This document shows positions 10,301 through 17,909 of a DNA stretch of 64,000 nt, one piece after another. Position 1 is the stretch's first letter, and the number at the start of each line of letters is the position of its first letter. The notes under the pieces are model-generated. The model saw only the letters and a list, made by a program, of their open reading frames with translations. It was not told the origin of the DNA and did not search any database. A program made the translations under genes and the position numbers. The DNA comes from Enterococcus sp. 9E7_DIV0242 (lineage in GTDB: Bacteria; Bacillota; Bacilli; Lactobacillales; Enterococcaceae): contig NZ_CP147247.1 of the NCBI RefSeq assembly GCF_002140975.2, positions 2,853,001-2,917,000 of the forward strand, given 5' to 3'.

Positions 10301-10954
10301 CAATTGAAGCGTAGTATTGAGCGATTAGGGCCAGTCAATCTGAATGCAATCGAGCAATATGAGCAGGTAAATGAGCGACATGTATTCTTGGTAACGCAAA
10401 GGGATGATCTGTTGGAAGCCAAGGATCAGTTGTTTGAAACGATGGAAGAAATGGATCAGGAGGTTAAACTGCGGTTCAGCGAGGTATTTGAAGCGATTCG
10501 AGGACAGTTCAAAGCCGTCTTCCCCAATATGTTTGGTGGTGGACGAGCAGAATTGGTATTGACGAACCCAGATGATTTACTGAATACCGGGATTGAGATC
10601 GAAGCACAGCCACCAGGGAAAAAACTTCAAAGTCTAAGTCTGCTATCTGGGGGAGAACGGGCGTTAACAGCTATTGCGCTACTGTTTTCGATTATTCGCG
10701 TTCGACCTGTACCCTTCTGTATTTTAGACGAGGTAGAGGCAGCATTGGATGATGCGAATGTTTCCCGATTCGGTCACTATCTTAGTGAGTTTGAAGATGA
10801 GACACAGTTTATTGTGGTGACACACCGTAAAGGAACGATGGAAGCGGCAGATGTATTGTATGGAGTAACGATGCAGGAGTCCGGTGTATCTAAGATTGTT
10901 TCCGTTCGTTTGGATGACGTGAATGAAGTCGGAGCAATTTCCACCAGTGCATAG
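7376..10954 (+). CDS. smc: Chromosome segregation protein SMC
   Basis: SMC is the bacterial condensin ATPase that, with ScpA and ScpB, organises and separates the chromosome. It is 1192 aa, the usual length. Walker A GPNGSGKSN lies near residue 32. Long coiled coils rich in Q and E span about 165-500 and 670-1010, with the hinge between at about 520-650. The C-terminal head carries LSGGERALTAIALLF and the Walker B FCILDEVEAALDD near 1120. The start is TTG at 7376 (MFLKRIEI), supported by AAAGGAG upstream. The leader consists of the repeated hairpins. Confidence 0.97.
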   Translation: MFLKRIEIAGFKSFADRTVIEFENGVTAVVGPNGSGKSNITEAVRWVLGEQSAKSLRGGKMPDIIFAGSEGRKPLNIAEVTVVLDNKDHYLPLDFSEISVTRRYRRTGESDFFINKQGCRLKDIQELFMDSGLGKESFSIISQGKVEAIFNSKPEDRRGIFEEAAGVLKYKQRKKKAEQKLFETEDNLNRVQDIIYELEDQLTPLAAQSEAAKEFLALKKKLTEIDVSLTVSEIEQTKIIWETKAQELSAVEAELAEISQRIHHSEDQLLQLRSQRNKLDEQLEQQQAQLLQVTEALKQTEGQKQVLIERSKHTMQSTAEYQESLTETAEKIQSYRTELLQLKEKRAQKEQEKVQLSTAIKEAELEVEKYSKSSKELLEELRSDYVEVMQEQANTANELKYLERQYQQETAKNKQAVEKHESLEEQLSAAQQEQKTLEEQLEKSEQQLEQQRTNYTAAKQRLEKQQQEQSVKQKQMYQTMNQVQQVKARRKSLQEIQENYAGFYQGVRAVLKQKDQLSGIVGAVAELIEVPKEFTLAVETALGGAAQHVIVENEADGRSAITFLKQQHSGRATFLPLTTIKPRQLSTAIRERVNTVDGFVGVASELIQYPGNISPVIQNLLGVTVLARDLASANQLAKLINYQYRIVSLDGDVMNPGGSMTGGATRKGNQGSLFSQTQELQTLTEQLERLEAQLSESENHVRQLTEQVKETTEELEALRSKGEQSRLDQQELVNKRANKEEAVNRLTKEKRLFEFESRELHQFLEEYQEKHQQLEQQQKELDVTKERLDREMQQIDQEASQMETYKANAQERLNKLQAEWAVLGEQLSHLENQISDKQSQLDEVLLKESSLKQQLQQLNDHSTDHQVTEEGLAVQLEQFATKRTELEEMIQQGKEKRQGLQQQVDRLDNSLTDEHKQQQQLLTQQTQLEVVKNRSEIKLDNSLQYLQEEYNLTYEKAQADYQLAIEADDAKIEVKQLKRSIERLGPVNLNAIEQYEQVNERHVFLVTQRDDLLEAKDQLFETMEEMDQEVKLRFSEVFEAIRGQFKAVFPNMFGGGRAELVLTNPDDLLNTGIEIEAQPPGKKLQSLSLLSGGERALTAIALLFSIIRVRPVPFCILDEVEAALDDANVSRFGHYLSEFEDETQFIVVTHRKGTMEAADVLYGVTMQESGVSKIVSVRLDDVNEVGAISTSA

Positions 10955-10972
10955 AAAACAGGAGGAACAAAG

Positions 10973-11800
10973 ATGATAAAATTGGTTGCAATCGATTTGG
11001 ATGGTACCTTGCTGAATAGTCAAAAGCAAATCAGTGATAAAGATAAAAAAACACTGAGTTTGGCAAAAGAACAAGGAGTCAAAATCGTGATTTGTACAGG
11101 TCGTCCTCTAGCAGCTATTGTTGGTTATTTGGATGAATTGGGGTTGAATGAACCAGGCGACTACAGTATTACATTCAATGGCGGCTTGGTACAAAAAAAT
11201 GATACAGGTGAGATTATTGAAAAGGCGCTGATGCCTCTGGAACATATCCATGAGCTTTATGAACTGGCGGTATCATTGAATATTCCTTTGGATGTGTTAT
11301 CCGAAGGAACAGTCCTCCATTTGCCAACATCAGAAGAATACCCATCTATTTATGGGCGACTGAATAATTTGCTGACATTTGAACCAATAGTATTGACAGA
11401 GATGGCTGCAGATCGTATTTACAACAAAGCAGTTGTTGCTATCGATGAGGAATATTTGGATGAACAGATCAAGAAAATTCCGGCTGAGTTTTATGAACGC
11501 TATGAGGTAATTAAAACGCGTAGCAATCTTTTGGAATTTATGCCAAAAGGGATCACGAAAGCGTATGGTATTTCGCTGTTAGCAAGAGATTTGGCGATTA
11601 AGCAAGAAGAAGTGATGACGATCGGTGATGAAGAAAATGATTTGCCTATGATCGAATATGCTGGAATCGGTGTTGCTATGGAGAATGCGGTGGAAATGGT
11701 CAAAAAAGCGGCGGATGTCATTACGAAAAATAATGACCAGTCCGGTGTAGCCGAAGCAGTAAAAGAATATGTATTGAAACCGCTGGAGGGAGCAGACTAA
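10973..11800 (+). CDS. yidA: Cof-type HAD sugar phosphatase (YidA-like)
   Basis: This 275-aa HAD-superfamily phosphatase has a type II cap. The nucleophile motif LVAIDLDGTLLNS is at residues 4-16, TGRP is near 44, the conserved EPGDYSITFNGGLVQK near 60 closely resembles YidA, and the final GDEENDLPMIEYAGIGVAM is near 215. Family members dephosphorylate small phosphosugars and similar compounds; the true substrate cannot be read from the sequence. It lies 18 bases after smc and overlaps ftsY by one base, so it is probably co-transcribed with both. Confidence 0.88.
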   Translation: MIKLVAIDLDGTLLNSQKQISDKDKKTLSLAKEQGVKIVICTGRPLAAIVGYLDELGLNEPGDYSITFNGGLVQKNDTGEIIEKALMPLEHIHELYELAVSLNIPLDVLSEGTVLHLPTSEEYPSIYGRLNNLLTFEPIVLTEMAADRIYNKAVVAIDEEYLDEQIKKIPAEFYERYEVIKTRSNLLEFMPKGITKAYGISLLARDLAIKQEEVMTIGDEENDLPMIEYAGIGVAMENAVEMVKKAADVITKNNDQSGVAEAVKEYVLKPLEGAD

Positions 11801-13020
11801 TGGGATTTTTTGATCGAATAAAAAAAGCCTTCAAAGCCGATAAACAGGCTGAGCAGGAACAAGAGCAGCTAGTAGAAGAAGTCCCGACAGAGCAGGAAGA
11901 GGACAGTAGTGTCGATACTGTGGCTCAAGAAACGCCAATTGTACCTGTTGAGGATGAAATACAAAAACAAGAAGAGACCCCTGAGCTGGAAGTAGAAGCG
12001 GCTGCTGAATCAGAGGTAGAAATCGCTGTAACACCAGAACCAATTATAGAAGAAACAGCGCCAACCCTCGAACCAGAAAAAGAGAAACAGAAGAAATATG
12101 AAAAGGGCTTGGAAAAAACTAGAAAAACCTTTTCTCAACGGTTCAACGAGCTGATGGCAAATTTCCGTAGTGTGGATGAAGACTTTTTTGAAGAGCTGGA
12201 AGAAACGCTGATTGGTGCTGATGTAGGTTTTGAAACAGCAATCAAAATCACCGAAGAGCTGAGACAAGAAGTAAAATTACGCAATGTGAAGAAGACTGCA
12301 GAAGTTCAAAATGCAATCATTGAAAAAATGGTCGATCTTTATGAAGCAGAAGGTGTCGATGAAAACAACGCACTGAACATCCAATCAAATGGATTGACTG
12401 TAATTCTGTTCGTTGGTGTGAACGGTGTCGGAAAAACAACAAGTATTGGTAAGCTGGCACATGAGTTTAAAGAAGATGGCAAGAAAGTCTTGTTGGCAGC
12501 AGCTGATACCTTCCGTGCGGGAGCGATTGATCAGTTAGTTGTCTGGGGCGAACGTGCCGGTGTAGAGGTCGTACGTGGCAACGCAGGCGGCGATCCAGCT
12601 GCAGTTGTCTTTGATGCTGTAGCTCGGGCCAAAGACGAAGGAGCAGACATCCTTCTAGTTGATACAGCAGGACGTCTGCAAAACAAAGTCAACTTAATGA
12701 ACGAGCTTGAGAAAATCAAGCGAGTGATTCAACGTGAGCTCCCTGATGCTCCTCATGAAGTCCTGTTAGTTGTCGACGCAACAACCGGACAAAATGCGAT
12801 GGCGCAGGCGAAGCAGTTCAAAGAAACCACCGATGTTACAGGCTTAGTATTGACTAAATTGGATGGTACAGCGAAAGGCGGGATCGTTCTGGCGATCCGT
12901 AATGAACTGCACTTGCCAGTGAAGCTCGTTGGACTGGGTGAAGGCATCAACGACTTGGAACCATTCGATGCCAATGATTTTGCGATAGGCTTGTTTAAGG
13001 GCTTGTTGAGGGAAGAATAA
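11800..13020 (+). CDS. ftsY: Signal recognition particle receptor FtsY
   Basis: FtsY is the SRP receptor GTPase that docks ribosome-SRP complexes at the membrane. It is 406 aa. Residues about 15-100 are an acidic, E/Q-rich A domain of low complexity, followed by the N domain and the G domain with [10 protein letters not shown] near 207, DTAGRLQNK near 288 and the [10 protein letters not shown] motif near 352. The ATG overlaps the preceding HAD stop codon (TAATG), pointing to translational coupling. A strong terminator follows. Confidence 0.96.
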   Translation: MGFFDRIKKAFKADKQAEQEQEQLVEEVPTEQEEDSSVDTVAQETPIVPVEDEIQKQEETPELEVEAAAESEVEIAVTPEPIIEETAPTLEPEKEKQKKYEKGLEKTRKTFSQRFNELMANFRSVDEDFFEELEETLIGADVGFETAIKITEELRQEVKLRNVKKTAEVQNAIIEKMVDLYEAEGVDENNALNIQSNGLTVILFVGVNGVGKTTSIGKLAHEFKEDGKKVLLAAADTFRAGAIDQLVVWGERAGVEVVRGNAGGDPAAVVFDAVARAKDEGADILLVDTAGRLQNKVNLMNELEKIKRVIQRELPDAPHEVLLVVDATTGQNAMAQAKQFKETTDVTGLVLTKLDGTAKGGIVLAIRNELHLPVKLVGLGEGINDLEPFDANDFAIGLFKGLLREE

Positions 13021-13026
13021 GAAAAA

Positions 13027-13059
13027 GAGATAGATAAAATAGCTAGTTTTATCTATCTC
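13027..13059 (+). terminator. Terminator after ftsY
   Basis: A perfect 13-bp stem (GAGATAGATAAAA with TTTTATCTATCTC) has a 7-base loop and is followed by AATTTT. It begins a few bases after the ftsY stop. Confidence 0.75.
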
Positions 13060-13128
13060 AATTTTAAAGATGACCGAGTAAAAATTAGATTGGAAAATGG
13101 AACTAAGAAATGCTAAAATTATTGAAGT

Positions 13129-13156
13129 TAATTTACACGAGTGCGTAATGTGAATT
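13129..13156 (+). other. CRISPR-repeat-like sequence upstream of the IS insertion
   Basis: TTAATTTACACG followed by GTAATGTGAAT resembles the CRISPR repeat of this locus: about 20 of 28 positions agree when one gap is allowed, and the 3' half GTAATGTGAAT differs at one base. It lies on the far side of the IS from cas6. It may be a decayed repeat or chance similarity in AT-rich DNA. Confidence 0.3.
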
Positions 13157-13337
13157 TGCTTGTATTTGCATTAACTAGAAAGATTTATTTAATTTAGACA
13201 TCATGTATGCGGAAAAAGGGGCTGTGACATAACTCATTGTGAGAGCCTATCAAAAAGAAGCGAACCAAAAAATTGTAAAATAATTTGGTTCTATGTCAAT
13301 TTGTGTTGGTAGGACAAAAAACTGAATAAAATCGTAG

Positions 13338-13390
13338 AACTTGGAATAAAAATCAGAGACATTCTGGTTTTGTTTCAAGTTCTTTTTTAG
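13338..13390 (+). terminator. Terminator hairpin inside the ISL3-like left end
   Basis: GAACTTGGAATAAAAATCAGA pairs imperfectly with TTCTGGTTTTGTTTCAAGTTC and is followed by TTTTTT. It would stop transcription entering the element from the ftsY side. Confidence 0.65.
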
Positions 13391-13561
13391 AAATAGGAGG
13401 ACTTCTGCCAATTATCTGGGCAGCTGGCCGGAAGCGACTTGGCAAAAAGCGCCAATTCCATTCCTAAATCGAGTCAAAGTAGCTGTACATGTACTTGGAT
13501 AACAGCTACTAATTCCCGATTTACCTTTATAGCTGCAGAGATATTGGTTGTGAGCCTCCTT

Positions 13562-14848
13562 TTAATCTTGAGAAAAAACAAGACCTTGAACAATGTAAAT
13601 ACGTGAACGAAAATGATAGAAATTGCGGTAGCCATAAGCCACTCGTTTGATTACCTTAATCTTGTTGTTCAACCCTTCTGTAATGCCATTAGAAAAAGAA
13701 AAACTGAAAGCATTGGTAATTCCTTGTCTGTGCTTCTTGAAGAATCTCAATTTCTTTTTGAACCAGAAAGGCAGTCGGGGATCTAGTGTATCAAGTTCTT
13801 CAAAGAAACGCTTGGCGTCTCGATGAGTAAAGGCATATTTGAGAAATTGAACAGTATCGTAAGCAATGCGCAAGGTTGAATCATAGCTGAGTAATTCATC
13901 GACAATATCTGTTTGAGTTAATGGACGTTTGAACAGTGAATGATAGGGACGATGTTGACTATCAAGTTCAGAGGAATCTTTTAAGAGTAACTTCCAATAC
14001 CGTTTGAGTCGACGATATTGCTTCTGTTCTAGCGGTGAGGAATGCCGAAAGGCATTCATTGTCTTTATCCGCAGTTGATTTAACGCTCGATTCATCTGTT
14101 GGACAATGTGGAATCGGTCAGTGACGAGTTGGGCATTTGGAAACACAGACTTGAGTAATTGATCATAGCTCGCATTCATGTCCATGACCAGGTACTTTAC
14201 GTTTTCTCGAGCTTCTTTTGTGTAACGCATAAAGTGTCGGGTTAAGTGTGTTAACCGTCGGTCTTCAAGGACTTCAAGAATCTTGTTGGTTTCTCCATTA
14301 ACACAAATAAAACTCATTGCTCCTTCACAAGATTTCATTGATTTGAATTCATCAATACATAAAATTTTTGGAAGAAATCGCCAGTTTGGAGAATAAGAAG
14401 TAGCTAGCTCTTCCATTAAGCGAAGAACCGTCACGTCTGAAACGAAATGTTTTTGGGCAATCTCTTTCCTAGAAACATTTTTCTTTAAATCAAGCATGAT
14501 TTGGAGACAGAGCTGCTTCGATAAATGATGATGCTCTTCAACTAACTCTGTTTGAGCGTGAAAAGTAGCGTGACACTCATGACAACGAAAGCGTGAACGT
14601 TTCAGCTCCAATAATGTCAAGCGACCATTAAAAACAGGTAATTGAGTATATGTCCGATGGTAACCGTTTTTGATGATCTGTCCTTGATTTTTAATGCCAC
14701 AGTTTCTACAATGTGTAGGTATATACGTAAGTGTTGCTTTGATGACCTGAGCCTTAACACCTTTTGAATGACTGTATTCAAGCCAATTCTCTCCAAAGGA
14801 GAGATGTTTATCTGTTAGTCCAAGCAATAATCTGGTATTCTTATCCAT
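13562..14848 (-). CDS. ISL3 family transposase
   Basis: This DDE-type transposase of 428 aa is full length for ISL3. The N-terminus carries paired cysteines of a zinc ribbon (CRNCG near residue 38 and FRCHECHATFH near 80). A helix-turn-helix follows, and then the catalytic domain with ILCIDEFKS near 160 and YLVMDMNASYDQL near 225. The start at 14848 was chosen because AGAAAGGTTGTTCCTCT precedes the ATG; the open frame extends 15 codons further upstream without a ribosome site. It appears intact. It lies in the same orientation as the host IS transposase, 82 bases beyond that gene's stop. Confidence 0.88.
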   Translation of the reverse strand: MDKNTRLLLGLTDKHLSFGENWLEYSHSKGVKAQVIKATLTYIPTHCRNCGIKNQGQIIKNGYHRTYTQLPVFNGRLTLLELKRSRFRCHECHATFHAQTELVEEHHHLSKQLCLQIMLDLKKNVSRKEIAQKHFVSDVTVLRLMEELATSYSPNWRFLPKILCIDEFKSMKSCEGAMSFICVNGETNKILEVLEDRRLTHLTRHFMRYTKEARENVKYLVMDMNASYDQLLKSVFPNAQLVTDRFHIVQQMNRALNQLRIKTMNAFRHSSPLEQKQYRRLKRYWKLLLKDSSELDSQHRPYHSLFKRPLTQTDIVDELLSYDSTLRIAYDTVQFLKYAFTHRDAKRFFEELDTLDPRLPFWFKKKLRFFKKHRQGITNAFSFSFSNGITEGLNNKIKVIKRVAYGYRNFYHFRSRIYIVQGLVFSQD

Positions 14849-14930
14849 AGAGGAACAACCTTTCTGATGATTTGTGGTTTTAGACGATTTCATTTTATCA
14901 GTTTGTTGTTCCTTTTTTGTGTTTGAACAC

Positions 14931-16586
14931 TCAAAAAAATGCTGGTGAGTTTTCCTTTAGGAATTTCCACCAACACAATATATTGTAGAACCAATAATTT
15001 TTTGGTTCGCTTCTCTTTTTGATTTTTAGCCCTTTATTTTTCTCTCTAACAGCCAGTTTCATCATATTTAATGCCATGACAACGATGCCTGATTCCTTTC
15101 GGACGTTCGCCAATCCTCGAACATGGTATCGTGTGAAACCTAAACAAGCTTTCATACTTCCAAAAACAGTCTCCACATCAATCTTTCGACGCGCGTAAAT
15201 CTTACTTGTTTCTGAAGTTGAAAGCAATTCTCTTTGTTTTGCCTTAAAATATTCCCACGAAGGATTGACCGTAATCTTTCTTCTGTTTCCTTTTCGAGTC
15301 AATGCTTCTGGAATCACCCGTTTATTCTCATCATACTTCTCTGCTTGATATTCTTTGAAATCTCGTACAAATCCCTCTTTATCAGGACGTTTTCGATAGG
15401 CATTAAAATTGAATCGAACTCCTTTGGAGTCAATGTAATAGTCTTCTTCTGCATGATACATCCAGTTTATTATTTTTCGTTCATCCGTTTGCCATTTACG
15501 ACTTTTTTCTTTGCGCATTGTCCCATAAGGGATCAATGCAGTATGTGTCGATAACTCATCCTCCAAATAACGATAGTTTCTTTCAGAACCGTAGCCGGCA
15601 TCTGCTACAAGGTATGTCTTCTCTTGTTCAGCTATGTTCATTCTTTCCAACAATGGAATCAGTGTTTTTGTGTCTGTTGGATTTTGATAAACGTCATAGC
15701 CTAACACAAACTGGTTACAGGTCGCAATTTGTAAATTATAGGCAGGTTTTAATTGACCATTTCTCATCGGGTCTTCTTTGACTCGCATAAAAGTAGCCTC
15801 ATGATCTGTTTTTGAATAACTATTTCGAGTACCACAAATAGACAGTCGAGTTTGGTGTTCAACCATCCTTTCACGCCGTTCTATCAACTTACGTTTCTGT
15901 GATTTTAGTGTCCGCCGTTCTTGTTTCGCTGGGTTAGGAGAGACCTTCTTGGTCTCCTTCACTTTCTCCTCTAGCTCTTCAAGACGTAGCTCCATTCGAG
16001 TAATTACTTCATCAACCATCTCTAGCGTGAGGGATGAACCATCAGGGATTTGCTTGTTTCGATAAGCTTCTTTCAATTCCGCCATCATCTGAAGAATGGT
16101 CTCTCGATTCATCTGATCAAATTTAATGGTGCTCTTTTTCCAGACAAAGCTGTATTTATTCGCATCGGCTAGAATTTTCGTTCCATCAATAAACACTGTG
16201 TCATCAATCAATTGACATTTCCGCAGATAATCGACCAATGAATCCAGCCCTTTAGTAAGTAGGTTCTCTATTTCGACAGAAACCCTAAAACGAGCAATTG
16301 TCCGATAAGAAGGCAGCTGTTCTTGCGTCAACCAACGAGCCGGTAGGCTCTCTTCTGCCAGTTGTTCAATCTTACGACTACTGAACACACTACGAGTGTA
16401 GGCAAATAAAACTAATTTCAACATAGCAGCTAAGTCGTATTCTCTAGGTCTTCCAAAAAAATAAGGGTCACTGATTTGAAGCGATTCAACTAGTTCATTG
16501 ATGAACCAAGCCGTATTCTCTTTTTTTGGAATATAGGAAGTAGTAATATCTAAAGTTAGTTGATTCATGTTATAATAAGTATGCAT
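14931..16586 (-). CDS. IS1182 family transposase
   Basis: This 551-aa transposase has an N-terminal DUF772-type domain (DPYFFGRPREYDLAAMLKLV near residue 40), conserved VFIDGTKILADANKY near 130, the YLVADAGYGSERNY block near 315 and DVETVFGSMKACLGFTRYHV near 490. The start at 16586 (MHTYYNMNQL) has AAAGGA upstream; the frame extends further but lacks a ribosome site. The coding region looks intact. The last codons encode KNYWFYNILCWW, whose DNA forms one arm of a long inverted repeat with 13251-13310. Confidence 0.9.
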   Translation of the reverse strand: MHTYYNMNQLTLDITTSYIPKKENTAWFINELVESLQISDPYFFGRPREYDLAAMLKLVLFAYTRSVFSSRKIEQLAEESLPARWLTQEQLPSYRTIARFRVSVEIENLLTKGLDSLVDYLRKCQLIDDTVFIDGTKILADANKYSFVWKKSTIKFDQMNRETILQMMAELKEAYRNKQIPDGSSLTLEMVDEVITRMELRLEELEEKVKETKKVSPNPAKQERRTLKSQKRKLIERRERMVEHQTRLSICGTRNSYSKTDHEATFMRVKEDPMRNGQLKPAYNLQIATCNQFVLGYDVYQNPTDTKTLIPLLERMNIAEQEKTYLVADAGYGSERNYRYLEDELSTHTALIPYGTMRKEKSRKWQTDERKIINWMYHAEEDYYIDSKGVRFNFNAYRKRPDKEGFVRDFKEYQAEKYDENKRVIPEALTRKGNRRKITVNPSWEYFKAKQRELLSTSETSKIYARRKIDVETVFGSMKACLGFTRYHVRGLANVRKESGIVVMALNMMKLAVREKNKGLKIKKRSEPKNYWFYNILCWWKFLKENSPAFF

Positions 16587-16921
16587 GATTTTAGTCCTTT
16601 CGAGGATTAGAATGGGAAGAGTACGGAGTGCAATCTGTACTCTTTTATTGTACCCAAAAAACCTTATGAAATGAACTGGTTTCAGTCGTTTCATAAGGTT
16701 TTTTGCTTTTAGAGCTATGACTTATGTCACAGGCCCTTTCTTAATATATTGTTGAGATTAGTTGTTAAGTGCTACGAGTACTATAAAATAAGAGTTTATA
16801 TCTTTCATCCATTGCTAGTATTATGCTTTACTAATTGTATATAATGATAAAATAAAATATTATCTTGAACTAAAGGTTGGAATAATTTACAATTAATGCA
16901 TAGTAGAAAGGAGTGATACCT

Positions 16922-17053
16922 ATGCATTTTCTGTACAGCAATACAAAAACTGAAAAGAAGCAGACTACATCAATTGAATTAAACGCCAATTTATTTCAAA
17001 TTATCATTGATGTAATCTACTTTATAATCAATCCGCCAATTTGGTTACTATGA
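16922..17053 (+). CDS. Small hydrophobic ORF (43 aa) in the cas leader
   Basis: A 43-codon frame begins MHFLYSNTKTEKKQ and ends in a hydrophobic tail (FQIIIDVIYFIINPPIWLL) that could span the membrane. It has an excellent ribosome site (AGAAAGGAGTGATACCT before the ATG). No family is recognised. It sits 118 bases before cas6 with no terminator T run between, so it may be the first gene or a leader peptide of the cas operon. The coding sequence also contains a 13-base inverted repeat (16962-16974 and 17006-17018), which could mean regulation by RNA structure. Whether it is translated is unknown. Confidence 0.5.
   Translation: MHFLYSNTKTEKKQTTSIELNANLFQIIIDVIYFIINPPIWLL
16962..17018 (+). other. 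Inverted repeat inside the cas leader ORF
   Basis: AGACTACATCAAT (16962-16974) and ATTGATGTAATCT (17006-17018) match at 12 of 13 positions with a 31-base loop. The CAGAC part could alternatively pair with GTCTG in the next hairpin at 17070-17100, giving two exclusive folds. Confidence 0.5.
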
Positions 17054-17069
17054 CAAATTTGAAAAGTGT

Positions 17070-17100
17070 AGTTTGTCTGTGTTTCAGGCACAGGCAAACT
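17070..17100 (+). promoter_or_regulatory. Hairpin just upstream of cas6 (possible attenuator)
   Basis: AGTTTGTCTGTG (17070-17081) pairs with CACAGGCAAACT (17089-17100) across a 7-base loop. The stem is about 12 bp with one G-U pair, and a further AAGT/ACTT pairing can extend it. The following sequence is pyrimidine-rich but not a pure T run. It lies between the 43-aa ORF and cas6. Confidence 0.5.
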
Positions 17101-17171
17101 TACTTTCCTATTTATTGTACTTAACTATTCTCTATTTGTACACACTATATAGTAAAAAAGGAGGAGATATT

Positions 17172-17894
17172 TTGCGATTTAAAATTGTTTGTGACGTTTC
17201 TGATCAGGTAGTCCCGCTAGATTATCGCAGGAAGATTCTTTCCATGATAAAAAAAGGATTAGAATCCACGGATAAAGAAAAGTATCAGGAGTTGTATGAG
17301 TCCAATAAGTTTAAGGAATTTACTTTTTCAGCCTATTTCGGACAAGCGGTATTTCAAAAAAACGTAATTCAGCTGAAGGATAATAAACTCATTCTTAACA
17401 TTTCTACAGCGAATACGGAGTTAGCCTTCTACCTGTATAATTGCCTGACAAGTTTGAGGTTTAAAAAATTGGATTGGGGAAATGGATTGTCAGTCAAAAT
17501 TCAAAGTGTTTCCAGAGTCCCGCAGCAATCAATAATAGAGGATTGTGCAATTTTGAAAACGCTGTCTCCAATTGTTGTAAGGGACCATAATAAAGAAACT
17601 AATAAAGATTGGTTCTATTCGTTTGAAGCACCTGAATTTTTAGAGATATTAAAACGAAACATGGTGTCCAGTCTTGTTCCGATTCTGGGTGATTATATTC
17701 GCTATGATATTGAAGAACTGAAGCTGGAGCCCATTAACATGAAAAAGACCGTTGCCCGTTTCTATGATCGCCAAGTAGAATGTTCGCTTGGGCGTTTCAG
17801 CTTGAGTGGAAAGCCGCATTTACTGAATTATTTGGCGCAATCTGGCATTGGATCACTTACGGGAAGCGGCTTTGGGATGTGTGAGCTACAGTAG
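17172..17894 (+). CDS. cas6: CRISPR-associated endoribonuclease Cas6
   Basis: Cas6 cuts the repeat RNA to release guide RNAs and stays with the complex. The start is TTG at 17172 (MRFKIVCDVSDQVVPLDYR), placed there by AAAAAGGAGGAGATAT; the longer frame back to 17073 has no ribosome site and encodes an atypical hydrophobic stretch. The protein is 240 aa, normal for the family. It ends with the glycine-rich loop GIGSLTGSGFGMCE, diagnostic of Cas6. It is the first recognised cas gene and is 15 bases from cas8b. Confidence 0.95.
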   Translation: MRFKIVCDVSDQVVPLDYRRKILSMIKKGLESTDKEKYQELYESNKFKEFTFSAYFGQAVFQKNVIQLKDNKLILNISTANTELAFYLYNCLTSLRFKKLDWGNGLSVKIQSVSRVPQQSIIEDCAILKTLSPIVVRDHNKETNKDWFYSFEAPEFLEILKRNMVSSLVPILGDYIRYDIEELKLEPINMKKTVARFYDRQVECSLGRFSLSGKPHLLNYLAQSGIGSLTGSGFGMCELQ

Positions 17895-17909
17895 AAAGGA
17901 GGAGATGTC

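Larger units (their letters stand above)
13311..14913 (-). mobile_element. Nested ISL3-like insertion sequence (ends approximate)
   Basis: The left end reads AGGACAAAAAACTGAATAAA (13311) and the right end, on the opposite strand, AGGAACAACAAACTGATAAA (from 14913), giving an imperfect inverted repeat. The enclosed 1.6 kb is normal for ISL3. Flanking both ends are arms of a further inverted repeat (13251-13310 and 14967-15021) that belongs to the host element's 3' end, so insertion seems to have been into the loop of a long hairpin. Exact ends and target duplication were not established. Confidence 0.6.
13215..16739 (-). mobile_element. IS1182-like element, interrupted by an ISL3-like element
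   Basis: The ends are inverted repeats: AAAGGGGCTGTGACATAA at 13215-13232 and the complement of AAAGGGCCTGTGACATAA at 16722-16739 (17 of 18 match). The only long frame of its own is the transposase at 14931-16586. At 3.5 kb it is about twice the usual IS1182 size because a second element is inserted downstream of the transposase gene. No clear target duplication is visible at the outer ends. It separates ftsY from the cas operon. Confidence 0.8.

Noticed and set aside
14849..14893. Longer start for the ISL3 transposase.
   Set aside because: AAAGGTTGTTCCTCT lies just before the ATG at 14848, and the extra residues extend into the terminal inverted repeat.
16747..16900. Fragments resembling the complement of the CRISPR repeat (TTGTTGAGATTAG and ATTTACAATTA), considered as a repeat-mimicking toxin-antidote RNA upstream of cas6.
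   Set aside because: The two pieces are about 120 bases apart, far more than a spacer length, and each match is short in AT-rich DNA. Not convincing.
17073..17171. N-terminal extension of cas6 from the ATG-like start at 17073.
   Set aside because: It would begin inside the 17070-17100 hairpin, lacks a ribosome site and encodes a hydrophobic stretch not seen in Cas6. The TTG at 17172 has an ideal ribosome site.
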